A DNA stretch of 13,466 nt from an uncultured Oribacterium sp. (GTDB lineage: Bacteria; Bacillota; Clostridia; Lachnospirales; Lachnospiraceae), in the NCBI GenBank assembly GCA_900770445.1, contig CAAGKO010000076.1, forward strand, positions 1 through 13,466, written 5' to 3'. The first letter of the stretch is position 1; every line of letters begins with the position of its first letter. The notes under the pieces were generated by a model, which searched no databases, was not told the origin of the DNA, and worked only from the letters and a program-made list of their open reading frames with translations. Positions 12,445 to 13,466 of this stretch are shown piece by piece. Made by a program: the position numbers and the translations under genes.

Positions 12445-13221
12445 TCAATCGTAGTTCACTTTCATGAGGCAGAGCCCCTTCGCTTCCATCGTCACCCCGG
12501 CCATCTTCCGGTCACGGGAGGCGATGATATCCTTCATCGATTCCGGACTGCGCTTACCGAAGCCCACCTCGAGGAGGGTGCCGGTCATGATGCGGATCTG
12601 ATTCTGCAGGAAACCGGTGCCATGGAAGTAGAAACGGATATATGGCCCGTTCTCGGTGATCTCCACGGTATCGATCTTTCGCACGGTCGACTTTTTCATC
12701 TTGCTGTTGCCGCAGAAGCACTTGAAGTCATGCTCCCCGATGAGGTACGCTGCGGCCTCTCGCATCGATTCGATGTTCGGGTGCTTCTCGAGCACCGAGA
12801 CATACTTCCGCTCGAAGACCGGCTTCTGATCACTGTACCAGCAGCTGTAGCGGTAGGTCTTGCCGGATGCCTTGAAGCGACTGTGGAAGCGGTCGCCGCA
12901 GAGCTTCAGCTCATTGATGCTGATGTCGTCCGGGAGATACTGGTTCATATAGCTCCGGATCTCCTCTTCCGTTTTATCGGTATCGAGCAGCACATTGGCG
13001 GTCATCGCACGCGCATGTACCCCGGCGTCGGTCCGTCCCGCGCCGATGACGGTGATCGGGAAGGAAGCATTGTCCGAAGCCTGATACTCATCGCCATAGA
13101 TCATGCGAGTCAGCACCTGCTCGAGCTTCCCCTGGATCGTGAGCTCGGTGTTCGGCTGATGCTCCCAGCCGTAGTAGCGGGAACCATCGTAGCTTAGAAT
13201 CATCTTATAGTTTCTGGTCAT
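12445..13221 (-). CDS. truA: tRNA pseudouridine(38-40) synthase TruA
   Basis: TruA isomerises uridines 38-40 in the anticodon stem of many tRNAs. Numbered from the chosen start (258 aa, normal for the family), 'YKMILSYDGSRYYGWEHQPN' is the typical opening, 'GAGRTDAGVHA' (60-70) holds the catalytic Asp65, 'FHSRFKASGKTYRY' (112-125) is the conserved Arg/Lys-rich strand, and 'FHGTGFLQNQIRIMTGTLLEVGFGK' is the C-terminal signature. An ATG at 13233 would add four residues, but GGAG 6 nt before 13221 and the family's usual start favour the shorter form. It has its own promoter at 13249-13278 and is not next to the ribosomal-protein or energy-coupling transporter genes that often accompany truA in Gram-positive bacteria. 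Confidence 0.96.
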   Translation of the reverse strand: MTRNYKMILSYDGSRYYGWEHQPNTELTIQGKLEQVLTRMIYGDEYQASDNASFPITVIGAGRTDAGVHARAMTANVLLDTDKTEEEIRSYMNQYLPDDISINELKLCGDRFHSRFKASGKTYRYSCWYSDQKPVFERKYVSVLEKHPNIESMREAAAYLIGEHDFKCFCGNSKMKKSTVRKIDTVEITENGPYIRFYFHGTGFLQNQIRIMTGTLLEVGFGKRSPESMKDIIASRDRKMAGVTMEAKGLCLMKVNYD

Positions 13222-13227
13222 AGTATG

Positions 13228-13231
13228 CTCC
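13228..13231 (-). promoter_or_regulatory. Ribosome binding site favouring the 13221 truA start
   Basis: GGAG lies 6 nt before the ATG at 13219-13221. The upstream ATG at 13231-13233 follows an A-rich run without a Shine-Dalgarno match. Confidence 0.6.
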
Positions 13232-13248
13232 ATTTTTTATTTGGAAAT

Positions 13249-13278
13249 ATTGTAGCGCACTCGGGCGGTGAAGGTCAA
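13249..13278 (-). promoter_or_regulatory. Promoter for truA
   Basis: On the minus strand, TTGACC (13278-13273), an 18-bp spacer and TACAAT (13254-13249) predict a start near 13242, giving a leader of about 20 nt. A second TTGACC lies 18 bp further upstream (13296-13291). Confidence 0.65.
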
Positions 13279-13317
13279 TTTACAAAATCCGGTCAATGTT
13301 CACTCCGTATTCTTCTG

Positions 13318-13349
13318 TTCAGCAGGACCCCCTCAGGGGTCCTGCTGAA
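13318..13349. other. Perfect 14-bp hairpin beside the group II intron 3' end
   Basis: TTCAGCAGGACCCC (13318-13331) pairs without a mismatch with GGGGTCCTGCTGAA (13336-13349) around CTCA. It has the shape of an intrinsic terminator stem, but no T run follows on either strand. It directly abuts the intron's 3' end. Confidence 0.8.
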
Positions 13350-13466
13350 GCGAGTAGGAGGCGGTGACTAGCCGCCGTCCTCTCACACCACCGTGCGTAC
13401 CGTTCGGTACACGGCGGTTTCAACAGTTGACGTGCATAGACTGATAAGCTGTGGCAAGATCATAAA
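13347..13466 (-). mobile_element. Group II intron, 3' end only (domains V and VI)
   Basis: On the minus strand, 13419-13387 fold like intron domain V: lower stem ACCGCCGTG/CACGGTGGT, a 2-nt bulge (CG) on the 3' side, and an upper stem TACC/GGTA closed by GAAC. Domain VI follows as GAGGACGGCGG paired with CCGCCTCCTACTC (13382-13352), with an unpaired A in CCTACTC that would be the branch point. The segment GGTGTGAGAGG...CTCCTACTCG is one I recognise from the 3' ends of bacterial group II introns near their reverse transcriptase. The reverse transcriptase and 5' part would lie beyond 13466. The exact 3' splice point, near 13347-13350, is not resolved. The CGC in place of AGC in the domain V triad and the terminator-like hairpin suggest class C, but this is inference. 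Confidence 0.75.

Overview
The window looks like chromosome from a fairly high-GC member of the Clostridia, most likely Lachnospiraceae. This is inferred from gene content: a divergent second RsmH with its basic 'RRKRYSGKYPRRF' leader, a DUF1846 protein, a stand-alone HypF/Kae1-like protein, a FliB-type Cys-rich methylase, an 'SAGC'-type L,D-transpeptidase, and GGAGG-type ribosome binding sites. All nine protein genes lie on the minus strand, so transcription runs from high to low coordinates.

Layout in the direction of transcription. At 13347-13466 is the 3' end (domains V and VI) of a group II intron whose body lies outside the window, followed by a perfect 14-bp hairpin. Then come truA (own promoter), a secreted L,D-transpeptidase, a patatin-like phospholipase, a Dus-fliB pair separated by 6 bp, a membrane sensor with GGDEF and EAL domains whose stop overlaps the start of an RsmH paralogue (ATGA), a DUF1846 protein with a near-consensus promoter and a clear intrinsic terminator, and a degenerate HypF/Kae1-like protein that has lost its C-terminus.

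The most unusual content is between the genes. A family of long imperfect inverted repeats occurs four times, at 1-207 (cut by the window edge), 3799-4080, 7932-8160 and 10394-10493. Each copy lies just downstream of a stop codon. The full copies share a central hairpin with an 11-bp stem, a nested set of paired segments and an asymmetric unpaired stretch in one arm. Outer stems differ between copies but stay paired, so the fold appears to be maintained. The fourth copy has lost the core but keeps the outer stem. I recognise no published family.

A second, unrelated structure lies upstream of the HypF-like gene: three units, each a 9-bp G(T/C)AGGCATG arm and its reverse complement separated by exactly 21 bp.

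The genes do not form one pathway. They cover RNA modification (TruA, Dus, RsmH paralogue), cyclic-di-GMP signalling, cell wall or lipid enzymes, and proteins of uncertain role. Three enzymes (HypF-like, RsmH, Dus) carry Ala/Ser/Glu/Thr-rich low-complexity segments that their families usually lack.
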